A stretch of DNA of 64,000 nucleotides from Patagioenas fasciata (GCF_037038585.1 NC_092559.1:24724488-24788487); one strand, 5' to 3'; positions 34,011 through 44,807 are shown, numbered from the stretch's first letter. A program made the numbers and translations. Notes: a model not told the origin generated them from the sequence alone.

Positions 34011-35076
34011 TGTCACGGAGGCACCCCGAGGCTAGTTTAAGGGACAACAGGGTCCAAAACAACTTTTATTAAACCAGTGAGAAACAGGGTTTTAGCACTC
34101 CAAAAGTGACTTAAATATAGGTTCGGATATCAGTTGAGGAAAATTATTAAGGGGCAGCAACTAGTACAACAGGCGGTCCACAGAGTGCATGCACATGGCT
34201 TCACCCAAAACAATGTCGGAGCCGCCCCTGAGTCCCAGAGGAGTACACACTTGCCTGAACACGATGCGGGATTATTCTTAAAGAGATACAGGTACAGAAA
34301 GTGTACGCTCGCAATTCCGCGAGGGTAAATTTATAATACACTCGCAATCCTGCGAGGGTTAATTTACTTACACATGCGAATGTGCACGGAATACTACACG
34401 TGCTTATGTGGAAGCACGGGAGGAAAATACACTCGCGACTGTGCGAGGAATTAATTTAAAGTACGCGTGCAAATGTGCACGGAAAGTTACTCATGCTTGT
34501 ATTAAACGTGGAAAGTTACTCATGCATATGTGCACGGAAAGGATAAATACACTCGCGACTGTGCGAGGAAATAATTTTATACGTGCTTGTATTAAGCATG
34601 GGAAGTTACACGTGCATATGTGCACGGAAAGTATAAATATACTCGCAATCCTGTGAGAAGTTTTACTCACACACGTGGCGGCAAGGCAAGCAGAGTCTCC
34701 ATCCCGAGGAGGGGGGCTCTCGGCCGCGGCATCTCGCTCGTGCTCCGAGAGACCCGCGACAATGGGCGAAGTCTCGACGAGAGTCCCGGTTTTTATAGGC
34801 TGATCAGACCTGACTGTAGGCATTCTAGAAGTTTCTCTGCACCCCCACACCGGCTGTGGGGTGCCCCTGAAGCCTCCAAACATCCTCCACACTGGCCGCA
34901 GGTGCCCAGCGGCTCACTGGCACCTCGGCACTCCCTTCTCCTAATGGCCCTGGCCAGAGTGCTCCGGGACCAAAGAAAAGAAGCTGTTAGCCTCAAGTAG
35001 CAGAGAGAGAGGGAGATGTGCCTACTCCTTCCATACTGAAGGGGGGGGGGTTAGGGGGGGTTTGCATTCTGCCACA
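34011..35076 (-). mobile_element. Solo LTR type F with 5-bp target duplication ATAGG
   Basis: 1,066 bp with plus-strand ends TGTCACGGAGG and TTCTGCCACA, flanked by ATAGG at 34006-34010 and 35077-35081, inside ERVL integrase. Minus orientation follows from the copy at 49557-50551, where TATTTAAG and AATAAAAGC mark the 3' part. U3 contains the dyad array (34308-34657) and, at its outer end, two long G runs (35041-35050 and 35054-35060). Confidence 0.92.
34308..34657. repeat. Array of CpG-containing inverted repeats in LTR F
   Basis: At least ten short dyads lie in 350 bases. Examples are CTCGCAATTCCGCGAG (34308), CTCGCAATCCTGCGAG (34341), CGTGCTTATGTGGAAGCACG (34399), CTCGCGACTGTGCGAG (34432 and 34552), CGTGCAAATGTGCACG (34466), CGTGCTTGTATTAAGCATG (34582) and CGTGCATATGTGCACG (34611). 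Arms are 5-7 bp, central segments 4-6 bp. Spacers are irregular and A/T-rich, so this is not a CRISPR array. Equivalent arrays occur at 18299-18470 and 49985-50290. Confidence 0.9.
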
Positions 35077-37869
35077 ATAGGAAATATGATATACTCATTC
35101 AATGCCATGCTCTTTGGCCCAGTTGTTTATGAGACTGTTTTTAAAATGAGTCCCATTGTCTGACTCGATTCTTTCTGGAGTGCTATGTCACCACAGGACT
35201 TGCTTTTCAAGGCCCAGGATAGTGTTCCAGGCAGTGGCATGAGACACAGGATATGTTTCCAGCCATCCTGCAGTTGCTTCCACCATTGTGAGGACATAGT
35301 GCTTGCCCTGGCAGGTTTGAGGGAGTATAATATAGTCAATCTGCCAGGCCTCCCCATATTTATTTTTCAACCACTGCCCCCCATACCACACAGGTTTTAA
35401 CCTTTTGGCCTGCTTGATTGCAGCACATGTTTCACAATCATGGATAACCTGTCTATGGTTAAGTCAGTCCACCTCTCGGTCATGAGCCCATCTATTCTTG
35501 CATCCCTTCCTTGATGACCTGAAGCAGCATGGGCCCACTGAGCTAGAAGAAGTTCACCTTTACATTGCCAGTCAAAATCCACCTCAGCTACCTTAATCTT
35601 AGCAGCCTGATCCACTTGCTGATTGTTTTGGTGTTCCTCAGTGGCTCAACTTTTAGGCACATAAACATCTACATGATGTACTTTTACAGTCAGGTTCTCT
35701 AGCCAAGCACCAATGTCCTGCCACAAGGAGGCAACCCAAATAGGTTGGTCTCTGTGCTACCAGTTATTTTACTTCCACTGCTTTAACCACCCCCACAGGG
35801 CATTTGCTACCATCCATGAGTCAATGTAGAGATAAAGTACTGGCCACTTTTCTCTTTCAGCAATGTCTAACGCCAGCTGTATGGCTTTTACCTCTACAAA
35901 CTGGCTTGATTCACCTTGTCCCTCATCAGCCTCTGTGACTTGTGTAGAACTCCATAGAGCAGCTTTCCACTTTCGATGTTTTCCTACAAGACAACAGGAT
36001 CCGTCAGTGAACAGGGCATACTGCTTTTCATTATCTGGTAATTCATTATATGGTGAGGCTTCTTCAGCACACATCACCTCTTCTTCTGGTAACATTGCAA
36101 AATCTCTGCCTTCTGGCCAGTTTGTGATCATTTCTAAGATCCCTGGGCAATTAGATTTTCCTCTTTGAGCCTGCTGTGTGATTAATGCAACCCACTTACT
36201 CCATGTAACACTGGTTGTATGATGAGTGGAAGGAATCTTACCCTTGAACATCCAGCTCAGTACTGGTAATTGGGGTGCCAGGATGAGCTGTGATTCAGTA
36301 CCAACCACTTCTGAAGGAGCTCAGACCCCTTCATATGCTGCCGGTATCTCTTTTTCAGTTGGAGTATAGTTGGCCTCCGAGCCTTTATATCCTCTACTCC
36401 AAAACCCTAGAGGTCAACCTCAAGTCTCACCTGGTGCCTTTTGCCAGAGGCTCCAGGTGGGACCATTGTCCCCAGCTGCAGTATAGAGCACATTCTTAAT
36501 ATCTTGTCCTGTCTGGACTGGTCCAAGGGCGACTGCATGTACAATCTCTTGTTTAATTTGTTCAAAGGCTTGTCGTTGCTCAGGACCGCATAGAAAATCA
36601 TGTTTCTTTCGAGTCACTTGGTAGAGAGGGCACACAATCTGGATGTAGTCCAGCATATGCATTTTCCAGAAACCCACAACACCTAAGATAGCCTGTGTTT
36701 CCTTTTTGTTAGCTGGTGGGGACATAGCTGTTATTTTGTTAATCACCTCTATCGGGATCTGGCGACGCCCATCTTGCCATTTAATTCCCAGAAACTGAAT
36801 CTCTTGGGCAAGCTTCTTGACCTTACCTCTCTTTATGGCGAAACCAGCTTTCAAAAGAATTTGAATTATTCTCTCACCTTTCTTGAAGACTTCTGCTGCT
36901 GTGTCACCCCATACAATGATGTCATCAATGAACTGCAGGTGTTCCAGAGCTTTACTTGGTTCCAGTGCAGTCTGGATCAGTCCATGGCAGACAGTAGGGC
37001 TATGCTTCCACCCCTGCAGCACTCGATTCCAAGTGTACTGGATACCCCTCTAGATAAAGGCAAACTGTGGCCTGCATTCTGCTGCCAAAGGAATAGAGAA
37101 AAATGCATTAGCAATGTCAATTGTAGCATACCACTTGGTTGCCTTTGACTCCAGTTTATATTGCAGTTCTAACATGTGCGGCATGGCAGCACTTAACAGT
37201 GGTGTAACTTCATTTAGGCCATGAGAGTCTACTATTAGTCTACATTCTCCACTAGGCTTTGGCACTGGCCATATAGGACTGTTGAAAGGTGAGTCTTACT
37301 GGTCACTCCTGGATTCTCTAGTTGTCAAATCAGTTTATGAATGGGGATCAGGGAATCTTGATTGGTGCGATATTGTTGTCTGTGCACCATCGTGGTAGCA
37401 ATCGGCACCTGTTGCTCTTTGACCTTAAGCAGTCCTACAACAGAAGGGTTGTCTGAGAGATCAGACAAGGTAGACAGCTGTTTAATGTCCTCAGTCTCTA
37501 CAGCTGCTATACTAAAGGCCTATCGATACCCTTTTGGATCCTTAAAATACCCTCTCATGAGGTAAGCTATACCAAGAATGCATGGAGCATCTAGGCCAGT
37601 CAGAATAGGGTGCCTTTCCCACTCATTTCCAGTTAGGTTCACTTCAGCCTCTAACACAGTCAATTCTTTGTTTCCCCCAGTCGCTCCAACAATACCGATA
37701 GATTCTGACCCTTTATGATTTGATGGCATCATTGTTCACTGTGCGCCAGTGTCTACCAGGGCTTTATACTCATGTGGTTCTGACATACCAGGCCATCGAA
37801 TCCACACAGTCAAACTCGGTTGCCATTGTCCCTCTCCTCCACCTGGCTAGGGGCAGGGTCCCCCTAATT

Positions 37870-38220
37870 CTCTTTGATTGACTCTGGTAGGGAGACACAA
37901 GAATCCCATCTACCTTGGCTGGAAAGCTGCTCACTGGAAACCAGAGCAACTTTTCTCTTGGGAGCTTTCTTTTTCAACTCACGTACTCATGCCTCTAGGT
38001 CAGCAGTGGAATTACTCATATATTCCCCCTGGTCACACAGGAAAAAACATAATTCACCTTGTGATGTGTTCCATTTCTCTCGAGCTGGTCCTGCAGAAGG
38101 GCATCTTCTCCTAATAACTGTGACTTGCACCCGTGCAGGTAACAAGTAGAATCTATGCTCCCTCTTGGACAGTTTGTCACACAGTTTCTCCACAGCTGAG
38201 ACACAGGCTTGCAGGGGAGG
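37870..38220 (-). pseudogene. gag: ERVL copy C gag C-terminal fragment
   Basis: The minus-strand frames at 37987-38243 match the C-terminal charged part of copy A and B gag (KLCDKLS, then VTVIRRRCP and FFLCDQGE). It ends abruptly at the LTR at 38221. Capsid and the hydrophobic N-terminus are missing. Confidence 0.7.
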
Positions 38221-38878
38221 TGTGCTGGTTTTGTTAAAAACAAGTTTCTCTTTTAGTGAATTTGCCTGTCAGCTAAAGCCTTCATGTTAGCTGCATTTTC
38301 CTGGAGAACCCAACACATGTTTTAGTTAAACCTAGCAATGGAATGCAAGCTTATTGATAAGCACGGATGGACATCTCGCGAGAGTGGCAACAAGAAAACT
38401 GATGACCGAGAGACTGACCAATGGTGTATAACATTCCATTCACGTGAATACTTCATATAAAAGTGGAAGATCACGAGGATCTCGTCCCTTTGCCTTTTCC
38501 CTTTTTTCCTCATGGCTGACATTAGGAGAGGACCTTGCTGGTCGTCCCTGCGAACTGAGGCCTAGTGAGAGACTGAATCCAGCTCCGGTTGGCTACAGAG
38601 TCTAATCCAGGACTTTGGGTGCTGGCTCTGCAGTTGCTGAGACTTACAAGATTGGTTTTGTATATTTTGTATTATTTTCTCTATTCTTATTAGTAGCGTT
38701 AGTAAAACATCTTTAACTTTTCCAACTCTCTTCTCTCTGTCCTTCTTTCCCTCCCGATCGCCTGTCCTGAGTGGGAAGGGGGGAGAGGGAGGGGCAAAAG
38801 GGGGAAGTGGGGGGGAGAGGAGGTTAACAATACATCTGCCAGGGTTTGATTGTCACCCCGCAATCTTAACCCTCGACA
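38221..38878 (+). mobile_element. ERVL LTR type A, solo, opposite orientation to copy C
   Basis: 658 bp, starting TGTGCTGG (TGTCCTGG in other copies) and ending CCCTCGACA. Promoter elements are readable: CCAAT at 38418-38422 and TATAAAAG at 38456-38463. The left flank is ERVL gag and the right flank is class II gag leader. The flanking pentamers (GGAGG and ATCGT) do not match, so this is either a rearranged junction or a decayed insertion. Confidence 0.82.
38418..38463 (+). promoter_or_regulatory. CCAAT and TATA boxes of ERVL LTR type A
   Basis: CCAAT at 38418 and TATAAAAG at 38456 are spaced as in a core promoter. The corresponding minus-strand positions in the LTRs at 4874 and 60384 are partly mutated (for example AAATATTTC or ATATAGAAG types). 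Confidence 0.6.
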
Positions 38879-39217
38879 ATCGTCCCAAAGTTCAAGTTTA
38901 AGTTTTGAGTCACTAATGCTCGTAACAGTCTTTTCAGGTTTTAATTGCTTCACTGCAGTAATTATCAGTTTCCAGGTGGTTACAAGGCCAAGAAAATATT
39001 TTTCACTGTGACTGATTGTCTTCCACAACACAGTTCCCACTTTTTCCCAAGTCTCTATTTGAAAAACTCATAACAGGTCAGCAGGAAACCCACTGCCTCT
39101 GCACCAAATTAATAGTCTTTTGAGGTTACTCTCCTCATACTTCACCCCTCTCTTAGAGAGAATATGCGAGAGGAGTCGCAGTATTTCTTCTTCTTCTTTA
39201 AAAATATTCTGCCCCAT
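38879..39217 (-). pseudogene. gag: Class II ERV gag matrix start
   Basis: The ATG at 39217 starts Met-Gly-Gln-Asn with a Glu-rich stretch, then LLSHILSKRGVKYEESNLKR, a betaretrovirus-like matrix beginning with an intact N-myristoylation glycine. A frameshift near 39060 leads to the matching frame ending near 38880 (KLELWDDCRG), where LTR type A cuts it. It is the counterpart of 20101-20290. Confidence 0.75.
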
Positions 39218-39421
39218 CTCCTCTTGCCCCCATCTACTCACCTCTTTGGGTGTCCGTTGCAACGATATTGGATCCTTTATCCCTCCTCTGTCGCTTCTGT
39301 AGTGATCAATCAGGAGTCACACAGCCCGCAGACTGTGTCCCGGTCACGGTCCAGCCAAGTTGTTCCAGCTGGGGCTCGCTCCCTGCAGCAGTCGTCCCCC
39401 TTCTGTAAATTCTCCTTATGG

Positions 39422-39439
39422 ATCACGTCGGGGTCACCA
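39422..39439 (-). other. tRNA-Trp primer-binding site, perfect, abutting CR1
   Basis: On the minus strand TGGTGACCCCGACGTGAT, an 18 of 18 match to the avian alpharetrovirus PBS. The expected LTR is absent. CR1 sequence (CAATTGCTAGGGG) begins within about two bases of the PBS end. Confidence 0.92.
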
Positions 39440-41474
39440 ATTGCTAGGGGAAATCCCATGGGCAAGACTGCTTGAAGGAAAAGGGACCCAAGAGAGCTGG
39501 ATCGCATTCAGAGATTGCTTCTTCCATGCTCAGGATCAGAGCATCCCCACACGCAGGAAGTCGAGGAAGGGAGCCAGGAGGCCTGTGTGGTTGAATAGGG
39601 ATCTGTTGGGTATGCTCAAGCAGAAGAGGAGAGTTTACAGGTCATGGAAGCAGGGACTGGCCACTTGGGAGGAATATAAGGCTGCTGTTAGAGGATGTAG
39701 GAAGGTAGCTAAGACAGCCAAGACCTCCTTAGAATTACAGCTGGTGAGAGGGGTCAAGAACAGCAAAAAGAACTTTTTCAAATACATAGCAGATAAAACT
39801 AATACCAGAGACAATGTAGGCCCACTGATGAATGGAGTGGGTGCCCTGGTGGCAGAAGATACAGAGAAGGCAGAATTACTGAATGCCTTCTTTGTCTCTG
39901 TCTACTCTGCTGGAGGCTGTCCTGGGGAGCCCCATACCCCTGAGACCCCGGATGAAGCCAGGTCAATGGAGGAGTTTGCTTTAGTCGATGAGGACTGGGT
40001 TAGGGAGCTATTAAATAGTCTGGACATCCATAAATCCATGGGTCCAGATGGGATGCATCCGCGGGTGCTGAGGGAGCTGGCTGAAGTCATTGCTAGACCG
40101 CTCTCCATCATTTTTGCCAAGTCTTGGGAAACGGGAGAGGTGCCCGAGGATTGGAGGAAAGCAAATGTCACTCCAGTCTTCAAAAAGGGCAAGAAGGAGG
40201 ACCCGGGTAATTATAGACCGGTCAGCCTCACCTCTGTCCCAGGGAAAGTAATGGAACAGTTTGTCCTTGGTGTCATCTCAAGGCACATCAGGGATAAGAG
40301 GGTCATTAGGGGCAGTCAGCATGGCTTTACCAAGGGTAGGTCATGCTTGACCAATCTCATAGCCTTTTATGAGAATTTAACAAGGTGGATGGATGATGGC
40401 AGAGCGGTGGATGTGGTCTACCCTGACTTCAGTAAAGCCTTTGACACAGTCTCTCACAGCATCCTCACAGCTAAATTGAGGAGGTGTGGTCTAGACAATA
40501 GAGTAGTGAGGTGGGTTAAAGAGAGAAGCCAGAGAGTGGTGGTCAATGGTGCGGAGTCTAGTTGGAGGCCAGTATCTAGTGGAGTGCCTCAGGGGTCAGT
40601 ACTGGGGCCAATATTATTCAATATATTCATTAACGATTTGCACGAGGGAATTGAGTGTACTATCAGCAAGTTTGCTGATGACACTAAGCTGGGCGGAGTG
40701 GCTGACACGCCAGAAGGCTGTGCTGCCATCCAGCGGGATCTGGACAGGTTGGAGAGTTGAGCAGGGAATAACCTGATGAAATTTAACAAGGGAAAGTGTA
40801 GAGTCCTGCATCTGGGCAGGAACAACCCCAGGTTCCAGTATAGGTTGGGAAATTACATATTAGAGAGCAGTGTAGGGGAAAGGGACCTGGGGGTCCTGGT
40901 GGACAACAGGATGACCATGAGCCAGCACTGTGCCCTTGTGGCCAGGAAGGCCAATGGCATCCTGGGGTGTATTACAAGGGGAGTGGTCAGTAGATCGAGA
41001 GAGGTCCTCCTTCCCCTCTACTCCGCCCTGGTGAGACCCCATCTGGAATATTGTGTCCAGTTCTGGGCCCCTCAGTTCAAGAAGGACAGGGAACTGCTGG
41101 AGAGGGTCCAGCGTAGGGCAACAAAGATGATTAAGGGAGTGGAGCATCTCCCTTATGAAGAAAGGCTGAGGGAGCTGGGTCTCTTCAGTTTGGAGAAGAG
41201 GAGACTGAGGGGTGACCTTATTAATGTTTATAAATATATAAAGGGTGAGTGCCATGAGGATGGAACCAGGCTCTTCTTGGTGGCAAACAACGATAGGACA
41301 AGGAGTAATGGGATCAAGCTGGAACACAAGAGGTTCCACTTAAATTTGAGAAAAAACTTCTTCTCAGTGAGGGTGACAGAGCACTGGAACAGGCTACCCA
41401 GGGAGGTTGTGGAGTCTCCTTCCCTGGAGACATTCAAGGTCTACCTGGACATGTTCCTGTGCGACCTCACCTAG
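39438..41474 (+). pseudogene. CR1 ORF2 reverse transcriptase, one nonsense codon
   Basis: It is open from the element start through codons ending at 40757, then a TGA at 40758 where related copies have TGG (Trp). It is open again at 40776-41474 to the natural end CDLT-stop. RT motifs [30 protein letters not shown] and [11 protein letters not shown] are intact. A short deletion near 40515 removes about six codons (related copies read [10 protein letters not shown], here VKERSQ). The C-terminal conserved [16 protein letters not shown] is present. Only these two lesions and the missing endonuclease separate it from a complete RT. Confidence 0.9.
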
Positions 41475-41556
41475 GCGTTCCTGCTCCAGCAGGAGGATTG
41501 GACTAGATGATCTTTTGAGGTCCCTTCCCATCCCAAACATACTGTGATACTGTGAA
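39438..41556 (+). mobile_element. CR1, young, 5'-truncated, complete 3' end
   Basis: Plus strand from the end of the endonuclease region to the 3' tail (ATACTGTGATACTGTGA at 41540-41556). It is the near-identical sister of the copy at 8.94-10.77 kb. The left end coincides with a retroviral LTR-PBS boundary. The right end abuts a class II gag fragment. Confidence 0.93.
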
Positions 41557-41571
41557 AACACACCCTAATAC

Positions 41572-41870
41572 TGATTTGTTAAGAACACCACTGGGAACAG
41601 ACGTTCCTGAGCCTATCTTCTAAGTAAAAACCATGAGAAGGGGTAAGAGGAGAGGGAAGCACAGAGCGGCGTACAGCGTAAGTGGGAGAAGGGGGGAAGA
41701 AGCCTTACAGTGTTTTTACACAAACAACACCATAAAGAGAGAGTTGTAACAACAACCAATAAAACAATTTACTTACATTCCTGACAAGTTGTTTGATTTT
41801 CAGAAAGGCAATACACAGAAACACGTAATATGTGCTATAAAACTTGCAGATATAGCTTATGTACAGGGGA
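41572..41870 (-). pseudogene. Class II ERV fragment after gag
   Basis: The minus strand matches 6110-6400 (shared words CTAAGTAAAAACCATGAGAAG and CATTCCTGACAA). There is no usable frame. It sits between the CR1 tail and a leader-like segment. Confidence 0.6.
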
Positions 41871-42055
41871 AGCAGCTTGTCCCATACTAACTCAGTCCCA
41901 CAGCTCTCTCATTCAGTGAGGACTGCTTATCCCTGTTATACCCAGGGATGTGTGGCCACAAAAATTTACTCACCCACTGGATTGCATGGTTACCGCCATA
42001 CACACTCTGCTAGATGAAGAGCCTCACAGGGGTCAGACACTCACACGGGTCACCA
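41871..42055 (-). other. Retroviral leader with possible PBS next to LTR type C
   Basis: Two bases inside the LTR edge at 42058 the minus strand reads TGGTGACCCGTGTGAGTG. The first nine bases match a Trp-type PBS and the rest does not. The remaining leader has no clear gag ATG before the class II fragment at 41870. Confidence 0.4.
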
Positions 42056-42057
42056 TT

Positions 42058-42486
42058 TGCGGCGATGAGGAACAATGCATACAGACGCAGACAGAGATGC
42101 ACAGATACAAGGCCAAGCTGAGCCAGGCTGAGATCACTTTTATTAACAGTTCTCAATTTATAGATTTACAGATATGGGCCTGGACCAAGAGATCTCCTTA
42201 AGTATGAAGCATGACGCTAATGGGATGGAATACTCTTACTGATCAGTCTGGATGTCAGTCAAGCTCTGCCCCATCCGTACCCCCCTTCCTTGATGCCTCA
42301 CACCTGTGGGTAGAGCACTCAGGTGTCCTTGGCTCTCCGACCAGAGCAATTAAAAACATAAACTCTGTGCTAGGGTGTTATCTCTTGTTCTCAAACTAAG
42401 TTCAAATGATGAGCGTGCTAGCTATGAAAAAGAAAGATTTCTAACTGCATGAAGAAAAATAACCCATTTTCAGTCAAACCACCACA
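42058..42486 (-). mobile_element. LTR type C, complete
   Basis: 429 bp with plus-strand ends TGCGGCGATG and AACCACCACA (TG..CA in both directions). On the minus strand, AATAAAAGTG lies near 42140, placing U5 next to the putative PBS. Related fragments are at 22163, 32752 and 55835. Confidence 0.65.
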
Positions 42487-42784
42487 AGTGGCAAGCACCA
42501 TCTCTGTACTACTCCCATGTTGCCTGACCTTACTTCCCCTGACCATGTAATTTCTTTTTTTGCTGTATTTCAAGAAGAAGATCCCTGCTCAACCAAGCTG
42601 GCTTTTTGCCTCACCTGCTAGATATTTGGAGTTTTGGAAAGTACTTGGAAATACAAGGAAGGAGGATCTTGCGAAATATTGTAATCAATGGTGTCCGCTG
42701 TGTAAGTTAGATGACTAGAAGAAGTGGCCAGAGAATGGAACCTTGAAGTATAATACTTTGTTACAATGTATGTTGTTTTTAAAG
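42487..42784. other. Unassigned segment
   Basis: About 300 bases with no recognised motif, between LTR C and the class II block. Frames are shorter than 70 codons. Confidence 0.4.
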
Positions 42785-43350
42785 TGAGAAGAGCAGGACA
42801 AAAAATAAATCTTTGCAAGAGATCATTAAATCGTTGCAGACAGTTTTACAGGTGGAATGGTTTGACCTTCAACAAGCTGGGAGAGAACTAACTGATAACA
42901 CACAAGTCACAGAGAACTTGCAGAACACTCTGTGAGATGCTTTTCGTTATTAACCTGTTTTCTTTGTAGGTATCTGTTTAAGCACATTACAGTTTCATAA
43001 GTCTTTGCCAGTTATATGGTACAGTAAGTTCACAGACTGCTAAATCACGAGAATCCGTGGATTCAAAATGTACATTTTGTGATGATATGAAGACCATGAG
43101 TAATTCAGTTCTTTACCACGTGAATGTGATTATAAGATTTTGTGCGTGGTAGCTGATACTTTTATTTCTAGCATGCTAGCTTTATTCTGGTATCCAGACT
43201 TGCGCAACTCTCTGATAGGCTGTGTCTCATCTCGGTGTACTAAATTTGGCTCTTTTGTATGCGCACCAGGTAAAGAATCCTGTTTTTGGGATAACAGTTG
43301 TAGCACGCTAGATGAGACACTAATAAAAGCCTTGCCCAGTTCAATTTGCT
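42785..43350 (+). pseudogene. Class II ERV conserved block downstream of gag
   Basis: Plus-strand copy of the block at 5520-6310. Around 42800-42910 it encodes the helical LQEIIKSLQTVLQV and FDLQQAGRELTDNTQVTE words. Near 43065 is a Cys motif (SKCTFCDD) and near 43175-43330 the segment with MLALFWYPDLRN and CTKFGSFVC. Several frameshifts. Neither gag capsid nor pol is attached here. Confidence 0.55.
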
Positions 43351-44455
43351 AGGGCACCAGGGGGGGCAGGTGCCAATGGGGCTCCACCGTGCACTGACCT
43401 GTTTTGTCAGGGAGACCCAGCGATACCTCTACCTGGCTGAGCAGTAAGCAGATCAAAGGTGCAATGCTAAAATTTGGTTCAGGTACTAAAGTACCACCTT
43501 GCTCCCCATTAGGATGCATCCTTACACATTAGAGTAGATTTGTGGGGGAATCCTCTAAGAAAAGAAAGTTTGAAACAATATTGTATTCACGTGTGGCTTG
43601 AATGTGGGATTCTGGGTTATAGTGCTGTATTGCAATTACTGTTGTTCTGCAGATCTTTGGAAAAAATGGGATGAAGTACAGTACTGTAAGTTAATTTCCT
43701 CTTATTTTTATCTAACAATTTTGAGACGAGAAAAGAATTTAAGTTGTTAAACTCTGATTCACATTGAATTTACATGCTAGCTGCAGATATGGGAAAGAAA
43801 AGTAAATGCTATGATGGATGTGAACCTGGGAGAGGTTGTATTTAAAAGTTGGTAGAATATTAACTCATTCGGATCTAGGAAATTGAAAATAATGGATTGG
43901 TGGTTAATAAGCTGTTTATTGACACCTGTAAGAAATTGCAAAAGGTAAATGGGGCTGAGGAATGTAACTATTGCTCACCTAATAGGAACTGCATATAAAG
44001 TGTACTATGGCTGGAATGATATGGTAAAATAAAAAAGCAAAATATCCCAGGCCTGTGGTGTACAGCTTGAACATACATTTCAGGCCTGTGTCAAGCTGCA
44101 AGATAAACTCAGCTCATTGTAACTGAGGAGTCTGCTAGGGCCTGGCAACTCCCACTTGGTACCAGTGATTATACCACCTGCATGTCCTTGCCTGTATCTA
44201 AACTGCAGCGAGAAGAGAAATAAAATTAAAAAAAAATTAAAAAAAATAAAAAAAAAGGAAAAATCTATCTGCCCACTGCTAAAGCGGCGAAAGAGGGGCT
44301 TTAGTCCACCCCCCAGCAATGTTGCTGTTGGAGAACTGTAATTCTGAATGAAGGAGTCTGAGGGTGAAATTTAAAGGCATCCCCAGTGGATCCGTAGTTC
44401 TGATAAAGCTGGGAAATTAAACCAAAAATCTCTTAATAGACTTATTCTGTGCTAA
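43351..44455 (+). pseudogene. Degenerate retroviral segment, possibly class I gag
   Basis: Plus strand. At about 43570-43680 scattered words (CIHVWLECG and LLLFCRSLEKM) weakly resemble a gammaretrovirus-type matrix. An A-rich run at 44217-44260 encodes a Lys-rich string. No frame is intact and the assignment is tentative. Confidence 0.3.
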
Positions 44456-44523
44456 ATGGTTGTAAGAGACTTCTTCTGCTAGTTATGGAGGTCATGGGAA
44501 AGAAAGAAAGAAACCGCGACATA

Positions 44524-44541
44524 TGGTGACTCCAACGTGAT
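44524..44541 (+). other. tRNA-Trp primer-binding site, two changes
   Basis: TGGTGACTCCAACGTGAT. The preceding ACA plus TA spacing matches the LTR-PBS boundary at 7421-7424, so an LTR of the same type ends at 44521. The extent of that LTR upstream is unclear. Confidence 0.8.
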
Positions 44542-44807
44542 CCTGCATGAAGAGGATTTCGCATGAAGAAGAGACAGAGGTGAAGCTGTGACAGCCGAAG
44601 ACGAACGAGATGTGGAGACGGAGCCCAGTACAGCTGATAGAGTAGCAGGGGGGAGCTGCCAAAGATCCGGATCCTTGAAAAGACACAACACCAAGAGTAG
44701 GTGAGCTGCTGGGAACAGGAGGGGGAACTTATATTATCTACATGAAAGTTGCTTCTGAAGAAGGAGGGTATTAGCCTTCTGGAATTGACTTTACGAAGGA
44801 TGTTACT

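Larger units (their letters stand above)
33640..37860 (-). pseudogene. pol: ERVL copy C pol (PR-RT-RNase H-IN), split by a solo LTR
   Basis: Minus strand, nearly complete in order: protease at 37360-37850, RT at 36420-37300, RNase H at 35640-36310, integrase at 33640-35620. Protease keeps D-T-G-A but a stop follows it directly. RT is open for 200 codons (36420-37022) with an intact FIDDIIVWGD box, Phe replacing the usual Tyr. RNase H has TDGSCCLVGK and YIDSW, with Thr to Ile in the last word. Integrase has the zinc region and VLTMVEATAGW, but the solo LTR at 34011-35076 cuts the DDE core. Stops occur between domains. Confidence 0.88.

Noticed and set aside
34308..34657. CRISPR-like array
   Set aside because: The units are imperfect dyads of three types with irregular A/T-rich spacers, inside a retroviral LTR with target duplications in eukaryotic DNA. 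No cas gene is present.
42036..42055. Confident tRNA-Trp PBS at LTR C
   Set aside because: Only the terminal nine bases match. The remainder differs, so it is listed only as a possible leader and PBS.
44217..44260. Poly-A-like run as a LINE or processed-gene tail
   Set aside because: The run is interrupted by T and G, lies within a degenerate retroviral segment and has no matching element end or target duplication.
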